Shown here: positions 26,083-35,309 of the stretch, in pieces
Layout of the letters: every line of letters begins with the position of its first letter
Position numbering within the stretch: position 1 is the first letter of the stretch
Position numbers and translations under genes: made by a program
NCBI GenBank assembly: GCA_965242615.1
Contig: CBDESR010000004.1
Span: 310,001 to 374,000, forward strand
Direction of reading: 5' to 3'
DNA from: CBDBCU01 sp965242615
Lineage (GTDB): Bacteria; Chloroflexota; Dehalococcoidia; Lucifugimonadales; UBA3495
DNA length: 64,000 nt
The notes under the pieces: generated by a model
Seen by the model: only the letters and a program-made list of their open reading frames with translations
The model's database searches: none
What the model was told of the DNA's origin: nothing

Positions 26083-28410
26083 ATGTTCGAGATGTTCCGG
26101 CGTTCCGGCCGGCGGCGGGCGGCGGTCAAGTGGCTGACCGTCGCGAGCCCGGCGTTGCTGTGCGCCCTGTTTTTCGTGGCGGGGTTGGCGGTTCTGGATG
26201 ATTACGGGATGTCGCTGGATGAGGATTGGCAGCGGGTTATTGGGGCCAGCGCCGTGGACTATGTCTTGGGCAATGATTATGCGCCGCGGCGTTATACGGA
26301 CTGGTATTACGGGGTTGCTTTTGAGGCGCCGTTGCTTTTGCTGGAGCGGATCCTGGGGCTGGAGGATACCCGCGCCATCTACCTGAGCCGCCATCTGCTG
26401 ACGCACCTGTTTTTCATCGGCGGCGGTTTTTTTTGCTATTTGCTGGTTTATCGGATGTTCAACCGGCGACTGCTGGCGCTTTTGGCCATGCTTTTGTTTT
26501 TGCTGCATCCCCGCCTTTACGCCCATTCTTTTTTTAACAGCAAAGACCTGCCCCTGCTCAGTATGTTTATGATTGCCCTGTATCTGACGCACCGGGCATT
26601 TCGAAAAGAGACGCTCGGGGCGTTTATTCTTTGCGGTATCGGGGTGGGACTGCTGACCAACTTTCGCATTGTGGGGGCAATGCTGTTTCCGGCGGTGGTG
26701 GCACTGCGGGGGCTGGACTTGTTTTATGCTGCCGGGTCAGGGGGACGGAAAAGGGTATTGGCGACCGGCGGCGTCTTTGCGCTGGCGGCGGTCCTAACCC
26801 TTTATGCTACTTGGCCTTACTTGTGGAGCAACCCCATCGGACATTTTGGGGAAGCTCTGGCGGGGATGGCGCAATTTCCGACGCATATATATACCCGGTT
26901 CCAGGGCGCGCCGGTTCACGCCACCGCAGTACCGCCGGAGTATATACCGGTCTGGTTTGCCATTACTACGCCGCCGCTGATTCTACTGCTGGGAATAGTG
27001 GGGATGGCGGTGGTGGTGGGACGCGGGTTAGCGCGGCCGGGGGCGGTTTTCCGCAACAGCGATTTGCGCTTTGGCTTGCTGCTGCTGGCCTGCTTTGTCC
27101 TGCCGATAGCGGCGGTGATCCTGCTGCAAGCCAACTTGTATCGGGACTGGTTGCATCTCTTTTTTATCTATGCGCCTTTCGGCTTGCTGGCGGTGTTCGG
27201 GCTGTACCGGATGGCGGCGGCGTTTGCCCGGCGGCCGGTTTGGCGCGGCGGGCTGTATGCCTTGACCGGAGTGGGAATCGGGCTGATTGTTCTCCAGATG
27301 GCGCAGCTGCATCCGCAGCAGCAGGTCTATTTCAACTTTCTGGTGGATCGGACTACGCCGGGACAGCTGCAACGGGAGTACGATCTGGATTACTACCGGG
27401 CGGCGCATCGGGAAGGGTTGGAATATATACTGAACCAACACCCGGGGGAAATAGTATATGTTGCCGGTACGACGCTGTTGACGGACATTTTACCGGCGGC
27501 GGAGCGGGAGCGACTGGTGGTGAATCCGTTGGAACGGGAAGTGGACTATTATTTGGTTTATGACTGGGATCACCGGCGCAACTTGAATGACCTGTCGCCG
27601 GGAGTATTTAATGATGTCTATACGGTTGAAGCCTACAATAACACGCTGCTGGGCGTCCGGGCGGTGAATGCGGCGCGATTGCAGCCGTCTTTGGCCGCCG
27701 GGTACCAAGAGCTTTACCGGGAGACAACCGCCGGGGAGCCGATTATCCGCGCCGATTACGATGTGTACCTTGCGGGCAAGACCTTGACTTGGGTTCGGGA
27801 GGAATGCCCGGCGGGGGATTTGACCGGGCAGTTCTTTGTAATGGCGCGTGCGGCGGAAGGGGCGGCCGGAGACGAGGATGGACCGGCGGCATTTGTCCCG
27901 GTGGCAAGGCTTTACGGGGTACGGTTTGACGGAAAATGCTTGGCGCGGACGCGGCTGCCGGATTATGCGGTTGCCGATGTGGTGGCCGGCCAGCGGCGCG
28001 GTGATAGAGTGGTCTGGAATGAACTGCACAACTTGGCGCAGCCGGGTCTGCGGGATCTAGCGGCAACTTTGCGGGAGGAACGGGGGCAAGCGTCCTTTCC
28101 GGGAGCTTTTGAGGCGCTGCTGAGCGGCCAGCGGTTAATTTATGCGAAGTCGGACTGTACCCGGGCGGATTGGGAAACCCGTTTCTTTTTGCACCTGTTC
28201 CCGGTGGACGCGACGGCACTGCCGCCGGAGCGGTGGGGATTAGGGTTTGACAACCGGGATTTCGATTTCACCGGTTACGGCGGCTGGTCGGACGGGGAGT
28301 GTTTGGCAATAGTTCCGCTGCCGGACTACCCGATAGCAGAAATACGGACCGGGCAGTATGTTCCTGGTCAGGGGGAGTTTTGGTCCGTGGAGCTGACGGT
28401 GGGGCGGTAA
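26083..28410 (+). CDS. GT-C type polytopic membrane protein (glycosyltransferase 39-like)
   Basis: 775 aa. About ten or eleven transmembrane helices occupy residues 20-440. The first periplasmic loop carries DDYGMSLDEDWQR with acidic residues where GT-C enzymes hold a catalytic Asp, followed by HLLTHLFFIGG and LLHPRLYAHSFFNSKDLPL, typical of dolichol/polyprenyl-phosphate-sugar transferases. The last 330 residues are a soluble, probably periplasmic domain of no known family with Cys in repeated contexts (REECPAG, KSDCTRADWETRF, SDGECLAIVPLPDYP). Substrate unknown. An in-frame GTG at 26068 is an alternative start. Confidence 0.72.
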   Translation: MFEMFRRSGRRRAAVKWLTVASPALLCALFFVAGLAVLDDYGMSLDEDWQRVIGASAVDYVLGNDYAPRRYTDWYYGVAFEAPLLLLERILGLEDTRAIYLSRHLLTHLFFIGGGFFCYLLVYRMFNRRLLALLAMLLFLLHPRLYAHSFFNSKDLPLLSMFMIALYLTHRAFRKETLGAFILCGIGVGLLTNFRIVGAMLFPAVVALRGLDLFYAAGSGGRKRVLATGGVFALAAVLTLYATWPYLWSNPIGHFGEALAGMAQFPTHIYTRFQGAPVHATAVPPEYIPVWFAITTPPLILLLGIVGMAVVVGRGLARPGAVFRNSDLRFGLLLLACFVLPIAAVILLQANLYRDWLHLFFIYAPFGLLAVFGLYRMAAAFARRPVWRGGLYALTGVGIGLIVLQMAQLHPQQQVYFNFLVDRTTPGQLQREYDLDYYRAAHREGLEYILNQHPGEIVYVAGTTLLTDILPAAERERLVVNPLEREVDYYLVYDWDHRRNLNDLSPGVFNDVYTVEAYNNTLLGVRAVNAARLQPSLAAGYQELYRETTAGEPIIRADYDVYLAGKTLTWVREECPAGDLTGQFFVMARAAEGAAGDEDGPAAFVPVARLYGVRFDGKCLARTRLPDYAVADVVAGQRRGDRVVWNELHNLAQPGLRDLAATLREERGQASFPGAFEALLSGQRLIYAKSDCTRADWETRFFLHLFPVDATALPPERWGLGFDNRDFDFTGYGGWSDGECLAIVPLPDYPIAEIRTGQYVPGQGEFWSVELTVGR

Positions 28411-28449
28411 GGGCTGGGGGCGGTTCTGGCAAAAGGTTGGGGGACAATT

Positions 28450-28455
28450 TATAAT
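28450..28455 (+). promoter_or_regulatory. -10 box upstream of prfB
   Basis: Perfect TATAAT 45 bp before the prfB ATG; only a weak -35 (TGGCAA, 28427-28432) at 17-bp spacing. Confidence 0.45.
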
Positions 28456-28499
28456 GGGCGGTAGAGTTTGATCGGCTGCGGCCGTTGAGGGATAGATTG

Positions 28500-29595
28500 A
28501 TGGAAGAGTTGCGGCAGGAACTGTTGGGGATGGTTCAGAAAATCGAGTCGGTTGTGGAGCGGCTTTGACCTGGCGGGGAAGGAGGCGGAGATAGCCCGGC
28601 TGGAGCGGGAGGCGGCCGCGCCGGGCTATTGGGATGACCCGCGGGCGGCGCAGCGGCAGATGCAGCAGTTGGGCCGGCTGAAGGAAACGGCGGCTTTGTG
28701 GCGGGGGCTGGAGAGCCAAGCGGCGATGCTGCTGGAGCTGACGGAACTGGCGATGGAGGATGGCGACGCCGGGATGGAGGAGCAGCTGGCGGCGGCGGTT
28801 CAACAGTTAGGCAAGGACTTGGCCCGGGAGGAGATAACCCTTACCCTGTCCGGGCCGTATGATGACCGGCCGGCCATTGTGTCGATAGCGGCCGGGGCCG
28901 GCGGCACGGATTCCCAGGATTGGGCGGAGATGCTGCTGAAGATGTACGCCCGTTGGGGGGAGAAGCGGCGGCGGCCGGTGCAGGTGATGGATTTGGCTTA
29001 TGGGGAGGATGCCGGCTTGCGGAGCGCAACGCTGGAAGTGGGCGGGGCTTATGCGTACGGCTACTTGAGCGCGGAGCGGGGAGTGCATCGGCTGGTGCGT
29101 TTGTCGCCTTATGACCCCAACCATTTGCGGCACACTTCCTTTGCTCAGGTGGAGGTGCTGCCGGCGGCCGGGGAAGAGGAGGAAGAGTTGTCGGTGCGGT
29201 CAGAGGAGGTGAAGCTGGATACTTTTCGTTCCAGCGGGCCGGGGGGGCAGAATGTGCAGAAGGTGGCTTCGGCGGTGCGGTTGACGCACTTGCCCAGCGG
29301 CATTGTCGTTTCCTGTCAAACGGAACGGTCGCAGCATCAGAACCGGGAGTATGCGATGCGGATTTTGCTGGCGCGGTTGCTGGCGCGGCAGAACGAGCAG
29401 CGGGCGGAGGAGTTGGCAAAGCTGCGAGGGGAGCGGGTAGCGGCGGAATGGGGGAATCAGATACGCAGTTATGTGCTGCATCCCTACAAGTCGGTGAAAG
29501 ACCACCGAACCAACTTCCAGAGTACCAACCCGGAGGCGGTGCTGGACGGGGATTTGGACGACTTTATTGAGGCTTACCTGATTTCCCGGTTGTAG
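28500..29595 (+). CDS. prfB: Peptide chain release factor 2, with programmed +1 frameshift
   Basis: Terminates translation at UGA/UAA. A 22-codon leader (28500-28565) ends in CTT TGA C, and the main frame starts by +1 slippage on CTT, giving GAC as the next codon; full length 364 aa. An internal Shine-Dalgarno-like GGAG lies 3 nt before the CTT codon, as in E. coli. The GGQ loop (SSGPGGQNVQ) is intact. The stop-codon-reading tripeptide is SPY (VRLSPYDPNHLRHTSF) where SPF is usual. The ribosome site is GAGGGA. Confidence 0.95.
28554..28569 (+). promoter_or_regulatory. prfB autoregulatory +1 frameshift site
   Basis: GTG GAG CGG CTT TGA C: SD-like GGAG, 3-nt spacer, slippery CTT, in-frame UGA at 28566-28568 and a following C, a poor termination context. 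Low RF2 lets the ribosome slip and make more RF2, a well-established feedback loop. Confidence 0.92.
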
Positions 29596-29619
29596 GGGAA
29601 ATTTTTGCCAGGGGTCGTG

Positions 29620-29665
29620 AAGGATGCGCCGCCGGGGTTGAATTTCAGCCCGGCGGCGCATCCTT
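29620..29665. terminator. Bidirectional hairpin between prfB and ribBA
   Basis: Perfect 17-bp stem (29620-29636 with 29649-29665) with a 12-nt loop, in the 97-bp gap between two convergent genes. Poor T tracts, so termination may be partly Rho-dependent. Confidence 0.7.
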
Positions 29666-29692
29666 TCGGGATTTATGGGGGATGATGCTTGG

Positions 29693-30901
29693 TCAGGAGC
29701 AGGAGCCGAGGATGTGGCCCATCCGTTCCCGCTTGGTTTCGAGATAGGCGCGGTTTTCGTCGTTGGGGGGGACTTCGACCTGAACCCGCTCGACTACTTC
29801 CACCTCAAAGCCGGCCAAGCCGGCCAGTTTTTTGGGGTTGTTGGTGAGGAGTCGGACTTTTTTGATGCCCAGGTCGGAGAGGATTTGAGCGCCAATACCG
29901 TAGTGGCGCAAATCGACATCGAAGCCGAGTTCCCGGTTGGCCTCGAGGGTGTCCAGACCGCCGTCCTGGAGGGAGTAGGCTTTGATTTTGTTGTGCAAGC
30001 CGATGCCGCGGCCTTCCTGCCGCATATAGAGGAGGGCGCCGGCGCCTTCCTGACCGAGGATCTGGAGAGCCAGATTCATCTGCTCGCCGCAGTCGCAGCG
30101 CCGCGAGCCGAAGACATCGCCGGTAAGACATTCGCTGTGGATGCGGGTCAGGATGGGCTGGTCGGGCGTCCAGTCGCCGATGGTGAGGGCGATATGTTCG
30201 CCGGGGTCGAAGGGGCTGCGGTAGGCGAAGATACGGAATATGCCGTGCTTGGTGGGCAGGCGGGCTTCGGCGATGCGTTCGATGTGGGATTCGTGGCGGC
30301 GGCGGTAGGCGATTATCTGGGCGATGCTGAGGATTTTCAGGTCGTGTTTCCGGGCGAAGGACTCGAGGTCGGGGAGCCGGGACATCGAGCCGTCGTCGTT
30401 CATTATTTCGCAGACGACGCCGGCGGGGTACATTCCCCCGATACGGCAGAGGTCAACGATAGCTTCGGTGTGGCCGGGGCGGACGAGGACGCCGCCGGGC
30501 TGGTAGCGGAGGGGGAAAAGGTGGCCGGGACGGGAAAAGTCGGCAGGAGCGGCGGCCGGGGAGATGAGGGCTTGAACGGTGGCGGCGCGGTCGCCGGCGG
30601 AAATGCCGGTGGTGGTGTCCTTTTTGTAGTCGACGGACATAGTGAAGGCGGTGGGCATTTCACCCGGGGCGTGTTCGCTGACCATCATCGGGATGTCCAG
30701 GGCGCGGAGGCGCTGGTCGAGCATAGGCATACAGAGGAGTCCCCGGGCATAGGTGACCAGGAAGTTGACGGCTTCCGGGGTAACCATTTCGGCGGGCATT
30801 ACCAAGTCGCCCTCGTTTTCCCGGCGTTCATCGTCAACGACGATAAGGAACTTCCCGGCTTTGAGGTCGGCAATGGCCTCTTGCACGCTAGACAGAGGCA
30901 T
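29693..30901 (-). CDS. ribBA: RibBA: DHBP synthase / GTP cyclohydrolase II
   Basis: 402 aa, bifunctional. RibB half (about 1-200) makes 3,4-dihydroxy-2-butanone 4-phosphate: VVDDERRENEGDLV and the GMYPAGVVCEIMNDDG stretch. RibA half (about 205-402) opens GTP: HSECLTGDVFGSRRCDCGEQ carries the three zinc Cys, and RQEGRGIGL the catalytic Arg region. Last gene of the minus-strand riboflavin operon; start taken at ATG 30901 since the family begins just before the SSVQEAIADLKAG helix. Confidence 0.95.
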   Translation of the reverse strand: MPLSSVQEAIADLKAGKFLIVVDDERRENEGDLVMPAEMVTPEAVNFLVTYARGLLCMPMLDQRLRALDIPMMVSEHAPGEMPTAFTMSVDYKKDTTTGISAGDRAATVQALISPAAAPADFSRPGHLFPLRYQPGGVLVRPGHTEAIVDLCRIGGMYPAGVVCEIMNDDGSMSRLPDLESFARKHDLKILSIAQIIAYRRRHESHIERIAEARLPTKHGIFRIFAYRSPFDPGEHIALTIGDWTPDQPILTRIHSECLTGDVFGSRRCDCGEQMNLALQILGQEGAGALLYMRQEGRGIGLHNKIKAYSLQDGGLDTLEANRELGFDVDLRHYGIGAQILSDLGIKKVRLLTNNPKKLAGLAGFEVEVVERVQVEVPPNDENRAYLETKRERMGHILGSCS

Positions 30902-30949
30902 AATCCTGTTTTTCTCCCGGAAATCGGCGGGCCGGTTCAAGGGGACGGG

Positions 30950-31525
30950 CTAGTGGGGAAGCAGGCTTTCGACATATTTGGCGAGGATGTCCACTTCCAG
31001 GTTGACCCGGTGGTTGGCCGATTTCTCCCGTAAGTTGGTGTTCTGTAGGGTGTATGGTATCACAGACAGGGTAAAAGAGGTATCCCTTTTGTCCACGACG
31101 GTAAGGCTGATGCCGTCCACGGCGATAAAGCCCTTTTCGACGATGTAGGGCATCAGGCGTTTGGGAGCGCGGATGCGGAAAAGGAAGCAATCGCCTTCGG
31201 GACGAATGGAAGTGATGCGGCCGGCGGCGTCGATGTGGCCCTGGACGATGTGGCCGCCCAAGCGGCCGTCAATGGCAAGGGGCCGCTCCAAGTTGACAGT
31301 GCTGCCGGTTTCCAGTTGACCCAGGGCGGTGCGGCGCAGAGTTTCCGGGGCCAAGTCCACTTGGAACTGGCCGGCGTCAAAGTGGACGACGGTTAAGCAG
31401 GTTCCGTTGACGGCGATGCTGTCGCCGAGCTTCATTCTGGGGATGACGGCTGCGGCCCGGATGGTGAGGGCGTAGTCTTGGCGGTCGATTACGGAGCCGG
31501 TTTCCTCGATGATGCCGGTGAACAT
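30950..31525 (-). CDS. ribE: Riboflavin synthase alpha chain
   Basis: 191 aa, two tandem lumazine-binding beta barrels (MFTGIIEETGSV, about 1-95, and LGGHIVQGHIDAAG, about 96-191). The enzyme disproportionates two lumazines into riboflavin. NGTCLTVV and VDGISLTVV are the repeat signatures of the two halves. The C-terminal ANHRVNLEVDILAKYVESLL helix makes the trimer. The lumazine synthase gene (ribH) that normally accompanies it is not in this cluster. Confidence 0.94.
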   Translation of the reverse strand: MFTGIIEETGSVIDRQDYALTIRAAAVIPRMKLGDSIAVNGTCLTVVHFDAGQFQVDLAPETLRRTALGQLETGSTVNLERPLAIDGRLGGHIVQGHIDAAGRITSIRPEGDCFLFRIRAPKRLMPYIVEKGFIAVDGISLTVVDKRDTSFTLSVIPYTLQNTNLREKSANHRVNLEVDILAKYVESLLPH

Positions 31526-31557
31526 AAGGTTCGTTCCTTGGGATGGGCTAGTTGCGA

Positions 31558-31887
31558 TCAGGAGCGCGCGGGACTGGCGTCAGCGGTCAGGGTGTCCAGG
31601 GTCAAGTTGTGGCCGGCTTGCTTGGCTTGGAGCCAACGGGCAAAGGATTGGGGACTTTCAGCGGATTTGCGGCCGGCCAGCAGGCCCTCGACGCTGAGAT
31701 CCTCGTCCAGGTCAGGCCAATGGATGTCTTGCCCTTGGCCGATGAGCCGCCAATTGTCCCGCTCCTGCCGGGTGGCGTGGGCCAAGCGCGGATACCAAGC
31801 CAAGGGCAGGGATATGGTGCGGCCGTCAGCAAGTTCGACGGTTAAGGCGTCATCGGTAACCGCTACGCTTTGGGTAGTCAACATCAA
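31558..31887 (-). CDS. DUF2442 protein in the riboflavin operon
   Basis: 109 aa. SVAVTDDALTVELADGR, TISLPLAWYPRLAHAT and the WRLIGQGQDIHWPDLDEDLSVEGLLAG block are typical of DUF2442, small proteins often coupled to DUF4160 in toxin-antitoxin-like pairs. No DUF4160 partner lies here; the gene is wedged between ribD and ribE with gaps of 9 and 32 bp and must be co-transcribed with them. No functional link to riboflavin is known. Confidence 0.8.
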   Translation of the reverse strand: MMLTTQSVAVTDDALTVELADGRTISLPLAWYPRLAHATRQERDNWRLIGQGQDIHWPDLDEDLSVEGLLAGRKSAESPQSFARWLQAKQAGHNLTLDTLTADASPARS

Positions 31888-31896
31888 GTCGTCTCT

Positions 31897-33003
31897 TTAA
31901 GGGGTGTTGCGGGCGGGGTAGCCGGTGATGAGCCAGTCGGGGCCGATTTGCTGGAGATGGGTTTGGGTTACCGGCCAGGCTTCGGACATTCGGGCGACGC
32001 CGTGGCCGGCGATGGGCGAGGCGGCTTGGCGGCCGCCGATGATGACCGGCGCAATGAAAACATATACCTTATCGACCAGGGCGGTGTCAAACAGGGTGCC
32101 TAAAGTGATGCCGCCGCCTTCGACCAGCAGGCTGACGATGCCGCGGCGGCCCAGTTCAGCCAAGAGTTGGTTGATGGCAACCATACCGGCGGCGTCTGTC
32201 GGGAGGGTCAGCACTTCGGCGCCGGCTTGCTGCAACTGGTGGACGGCGTCCGGGGGCGCGGCGGTGGAAGTGGCAATGAGGGTGCGGCCGGGTTCTAGCA
32301 GCAGCCGAGCGGTAGGCGGAGTGCGGCAATGGCTGTCCAGCACAATCCGCAGGGGTTGGACGGGACGAGGTTGGCCGGATTCGTTGCGGGCGGTCAGCAA
32401 GGGGTCGTCAGCCAGCAGGGTGTTGATGCCGACCATAATGGCGTCGCTTTCCCGGCGGAGCTGCTGCACCCGCGCCCGGGCTTGGGGGCCGGTTATCCAT
32501 TGGGAATCGCCGGAGTAGGTGGCGATTTTCCCGTCGAGGCTCATAGCAAACTTGGCGGTTACAAAGGGCAGACCGGTAGTGATGTGCTGGGCAAAGGCTT
32601 CGTAAAGTTCGGCAACGCCAGCGGTTTCGTCTATGGTTGCTGCGATGCCGGCGGCTTGGAGGGCGGCGATGCCTTGGCCGGCTACTTGGGGGTTGGGGTC
32701 GATGGCGGCGGCGACTACCTGGCGGATGCCGGCGTTGATGATGGCATTGATGCAAGGCGGGGTGCGTCCGTAGTGGCAGCAGGGTTCAAGGGTGGTGTAG
32801 AGGGTGGCGCCTTTGGCCCGGTCGCCGGCTTGCTCCAAGGCGCCGATTTCGGCGTGGCGTTGGCCCGGGGGGAGGGTGTAGCCTTCGCCAACGATTATGC
32901 CATCCCGCACTATTACCGCGCCCACTGCCGGGTTGGGGCTGGTACTGCCGAGGGCTTGGCGGGCGAGGGAGAGGGCGCGGTGCATCGGAGAGCAAGTGGA
33001 CAT
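31897..33003 (-). CDS. ribD: RibD: diaminohydroxyphosphoribosylaminopyrimidine deaminase / reductase
   Basis: 368 aa, bifunctional. The deaminase half (1-145) has HAEIGALEQAG and TTLEPCCHYGRTPPC, which bind the catalytic zinc; the reductase half (about 150-368) has AKFAMSLDGKIAT and LLVEGGGITLGTLF. First gene of ribD-DUF2442-ribE-ribBA. No FMN riboswitch fits in the 45-110 bp ahead of it, and the upstream gene is divergent. Confidence 0.94.
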   Translation of the reverse strand: MSTCSPMHRALSLARQALGSTSPNPAVGAVIVRDGIIVGEGYTLPPGQRHAEIGALEQAGDRAKGATLYTTLEPCCHYGRTPPCINAIINAGIRQVVAAAIDPNPQVAGQGIAALQAAGIAATIDETAGVAELYEAFAQHITTGLPFVTAKFAMSLDGKIATYSGDSQWITGPQARARVQQLRRESDAIMVGINTLLADDPLLTARNESGQPRPVQPLRIVLDSHCRTPPTARLLLEPGRTLIATSTAAPPDAVHQLQQAGAEVLTLPTDAAGMVAINQLLAELGRRGIVSLLVEGGGITLGTLFDTALVDKVYVFIAPVIIGGRQAASPIAGHGVARMSEAWPVTQTHLQQIGPDWLITGYPARNTP

Positions 33004-33031
33004 AAAGGTTATAGACCTCCCGTTAATTGCG

Positions 33032-33037
33032 ATTATA
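33032..33037 (-). promoter_or_regulatory. -10 box of the riboflavin operon
   Basis: Minus-strand TATAAT, 29 bp before the ribD ATG; -35 at the right distance is weak (TGGAAT). Confidence 0.45.
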
Positions 33038-33110
33038 GGATACCGAATTGAATTATTCCAGTTGCAGTGTTAGGATAAACCGCCATCGATCCTTTGACTT
33101 GAGGTGTGCC

Positions 33111-33863
33111 GTGCTGGATGATGTTCAGGGTTCGCGTTGGGAGTTCGCTTCGCCTTTTGAGCCGGAAAGTCCGAATTGGAGATTCGCTAACGACCCAATG
33201 CGGGGAATCTCGATTGGGGTTTGGGAAGCAACTCTACCCGGGGCTATACCTCTACTTGGGGCTATACTAGGAAGCAGGCACCGGAGTGTTTGTGACTGGA
33301 GGTCGCCCAGTTTTACCCTTAGTCGGGGAGCATTGGTCGTCTCCTTCAAGCACGAAGGGTACTACGACGGTAAGCTGGTTTTGGTGCCGGATAAGCCCGG
33401 TATCGCTAACCGCCCCAAGACCCTTTTTAACTTTGGCAAACGTGATGAGGTTACTGGACTTTGGCGGGTTGTTGAAGGCAAACGGCGGTATCCGCATCCT
33501 GGCACCAAGTATCACTTGGAGGTTTTCTCTGGGGGTAAATTCATTTGCAATATGCTCCAGCCGACCTTAGGCCAAACGGCGGTGCGGTTTCCTTACCAGG
33601 TCAGGGGTAGCAGTAAGCCTGCTGTTGCCGGCCCGTTCCGGGTGGGCTCCAAGCCGATTGTGGCTGAGCTGAGGTACGATGGCGGCGGTCAATTCTATGT
33701 GAACTTGATCAGCGTGGACGGTACGGACGAGTGCGAGGTGGTGAAAGTCGAGGGCCAAACTCATCTGGAGCAACTTCCGTTGAAAGTTAAGCCCGGCAAG
33801 GAGTACCTGCTTTATGCCGTTGCTGGCGGCGATTGGGAACTGGAGTTGACCGAGGGATATTAG
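33111..33863 (+). CDS. Hypothetical protein, two beta-rich domains
   Basis: 250 aa from GTG 33111, chosen because GAGG lies 7 nt upstream; a TTG at 33048 would add 21 residues. No family recognised. The C-terminal third (GPFRVGSKPIVAELRYDGGG, then FYVNLISVDG and EYLLYAVAGGDWELELTEGY) has the rhythm of a compact beta sandwich. The N-terminal part has short basic stretches. It overlaps nothing and is followed 8 bp later by a small Cys/His protein, forming a two-gene unit. Confidence 0.55.
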   Translation: MLDDVQGSRWEFASPFEPESPNWRFANDPMRGISIGVWEATLPGAIPLLGAILGSRHRSVCDWRSPSFTLSRGALVVSFKHEGYYDGKLVLVPDKPGIANRPKTLFNFGKRDEVTGLWRVVEGKRRYPHPGTKYHLEVFSGGKFICNMLQPTLGQTAVRFPYQVRGSSKPAVAGPFRVGSKPIVAELRYDGGGQFYVNLISVDGTDECEVVKVEGQTHLEQLPLKVKPGKEYLLYAVAGGDWELELTEGY

Positions 33864-33871
33864 GAGGTTTT

Positions 33872-34099
33872 ATGCGCTGTCATTTGGGGTATCATTGGAA
33901 TGAGCTGACGCTCAAAGTTCACCGTCCGGGTTGCTCTCACCACGCCAAGGTGTATTGCCATCCTTTGCCGGAGTGCATTAACTCTCTGATTAAGGCAGTT
34001 AGCTATACCAGAGAGTGGATTGATTCCGAGGCCGATCCATGTTTCTACTGCCGGAGGGATGATTCTTTGTTACGCCTGCTACGCCGTCTCCGGCGATAG
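33872..34099 (+). CDS. Small Cys/His-rich hypothetical protein
   Basis: 75 aa. A perfect AGGAGG ribosome site starts inside the previous stop codon region, so it is coupled to it. RCHLGYHWNELTLKVHRPGC, HHAKVYCHPLPEC and DPCFYCRRD offer enough Cys and His for one or two zinc sites. The C-terminus is very basic (LLRLLRRLRR), hinting at nucleic-acid binding. The family is unknown. Its end overlaps the convergent gene at 34079 by 21 bp. Confidence 0.6.
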   Translation: MRCHLGYHWNELTLKVHRPGCSHHAKVYCHPLPECINSLIKAVSYTREWIDSEADPCFYCRRDDSLLRLLRRLRR

Positions 34100-35281
34100 C
34101 TTTCGGCTCTCCTCCCACCGCATCAAGGCCGAGTAGCCCGTTTCCCAAGCAAAGCGGGTGTGGCAGCGGGGGCTGCAAAAGTAGGTGCCGACTTGGTGCA
34201 GGGGCAGGTCATAGGCCATAGCCCGCTCAATGCGCTTGAGGGCGCTGTAGCCGTACAACCCCATTGCCACCGGCAGCAGAAAGGGCGCAATTGTTACCAG
34301 CAAGGGAGCCGCGCCGGGGATTAACGCTACGGCGGCGGTTACGGCGAAACCGACAACAAATCCGGTAGCTCCCCGGTTGGCAATGGATAAGGCAGCGTCT
34401 TTGATGGTTTCCTCGCCGGTTTTTCGTCCCCGCTGGTAGTGGTAGTAATTTTCAATGGCGGCTACCGGGGCTTCCAGCAAACTGGCGTAAAAGGCGGCTA
34501 TTGCTCCGGTCTGGAGACATTCCCGGAACACGATGGTTGACGCGTCAAAGGCATTGCCGGCGTGGGCTTGCCATAGCTCCGGCCTGGTCATATTTTCAGC
34601 GCCCCGGGCGCGGTTGAGGCCGGAGTTTTCCCAGATACTATTGCCGGAATCGCTGGCTAGATGCGGGGCGTTGCGGACAGATTGGATATGACTGGCGTCC
34701 TTGCCGTCGAGGAATTGTCGTGTTGCTCCCTCGCCCAAGTTCCGTATGGGATAGGGTATGCTGTCGTGGTAGAAACCTTGCGCCTCGGTCAAAGTACGGA
34801 CGCCGCGCTCGCCGCCCAACCCGGCACTCACAAACTTCTGTTGCAAGCTGTTGCTGAGGTTACCGAAAGAACCGTTGGGGATGCCGCGAATTAGGGTCTC
34901 AATGCTGACGGCCGCGGTAACCGTTCCGATAACGGATGCCGCAGACTTGCCGCCGGCCGTTTCGTCCACCGCTTCCGGCCATTCATAGTAGCGGTCGACG
35001 CCAGCCTTTTCTCCCGCTCCAATGCGCCGACCGCAGCGAGCGCAAGGCAGACTGCGGGGCGTCTTGCTGGTATTGCCGCCGGCATCGAGATAGCGCACAT
35101 AGCAGGCGTGTTTGCCCTGCCGCCAGCACTCGGGGCATCCGATGCAGTAATTCTTGAAATCGCGGCGGCTGACGCCGGCCGGCGTTTCCTCGGGCAGTTC
35201 CGACAGGCACAGGCGGCCCGTTTGGATGTTATGGCGGCACTCGGCGCAGCGCAAGCCGGCTTCGGCAATCATCGGCCACAT
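34079..35281 (-). CDS. Zinc-ribbon membrane protein with HNH-like motif, unknown family
   Basis: 400 aa. Three Cys clusters at the N-terminus: CAEC (12-15), CIGCPEC (46-52), CARCG (80-84). A central block reads DASHI (195-199), GNSIWEN (213-219), NRARG (223-227), spaced like an HNH-type D-H...N...E...N-R-x-R nuclease core. Two hydrophobic helices follow (about 312-365), then another Cys pair (YFCSPRCHTRF, near 375) resembling a TRASH finger. No signal peptide. A membrane-anchored nuclease or an inhibitor-like effector is conceivable; this is inference. Next to dcd. Confidence 0.55.
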   Translation of the reverse strand: MWPMIAEAGLRCAECRHNIQTGRLCLSELPEETPAGVSRRDFKNYCIGCPECWRQGKHACYVRYLDAGGNTSKTPRSLPCARCGRRIGAGEKAGVDRYYEWPEAVDETAGGKSAASVIGTVTAAVSIETLIRGIPNGSFGNLSNSLQQKFVSAGLGGERGVRTLTEAQGFYHDSIPYPIRNLGEGATRQFLDGKDASHIQSVRNAPHLASDSGNSIWENSGLNRARGAENMTRPELWQAHAGNAFDASTIVFRECLQTGAIAAFYASLLEAPVAAIENYYHYQRGRKTGEETIKDAALSIANRGATGFVVGFAVTAAVALIPGAAPLLVTIAPFLLPVAMGLYGYSALKRIERAMAYDLPLHQVGTYFCSPRCHTRFAWETGYSALMRWEESRKLSPETA

Positions 35282-35309
35282 ATTGGCATCGCTCCGGGGG
35301 TTGCTCAGT

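Noticed and set aside
33004..33110. FMN riboswitch ahead of ribD
   Set aside because: The gap is too short and shows none of the conserved RFN blocks.
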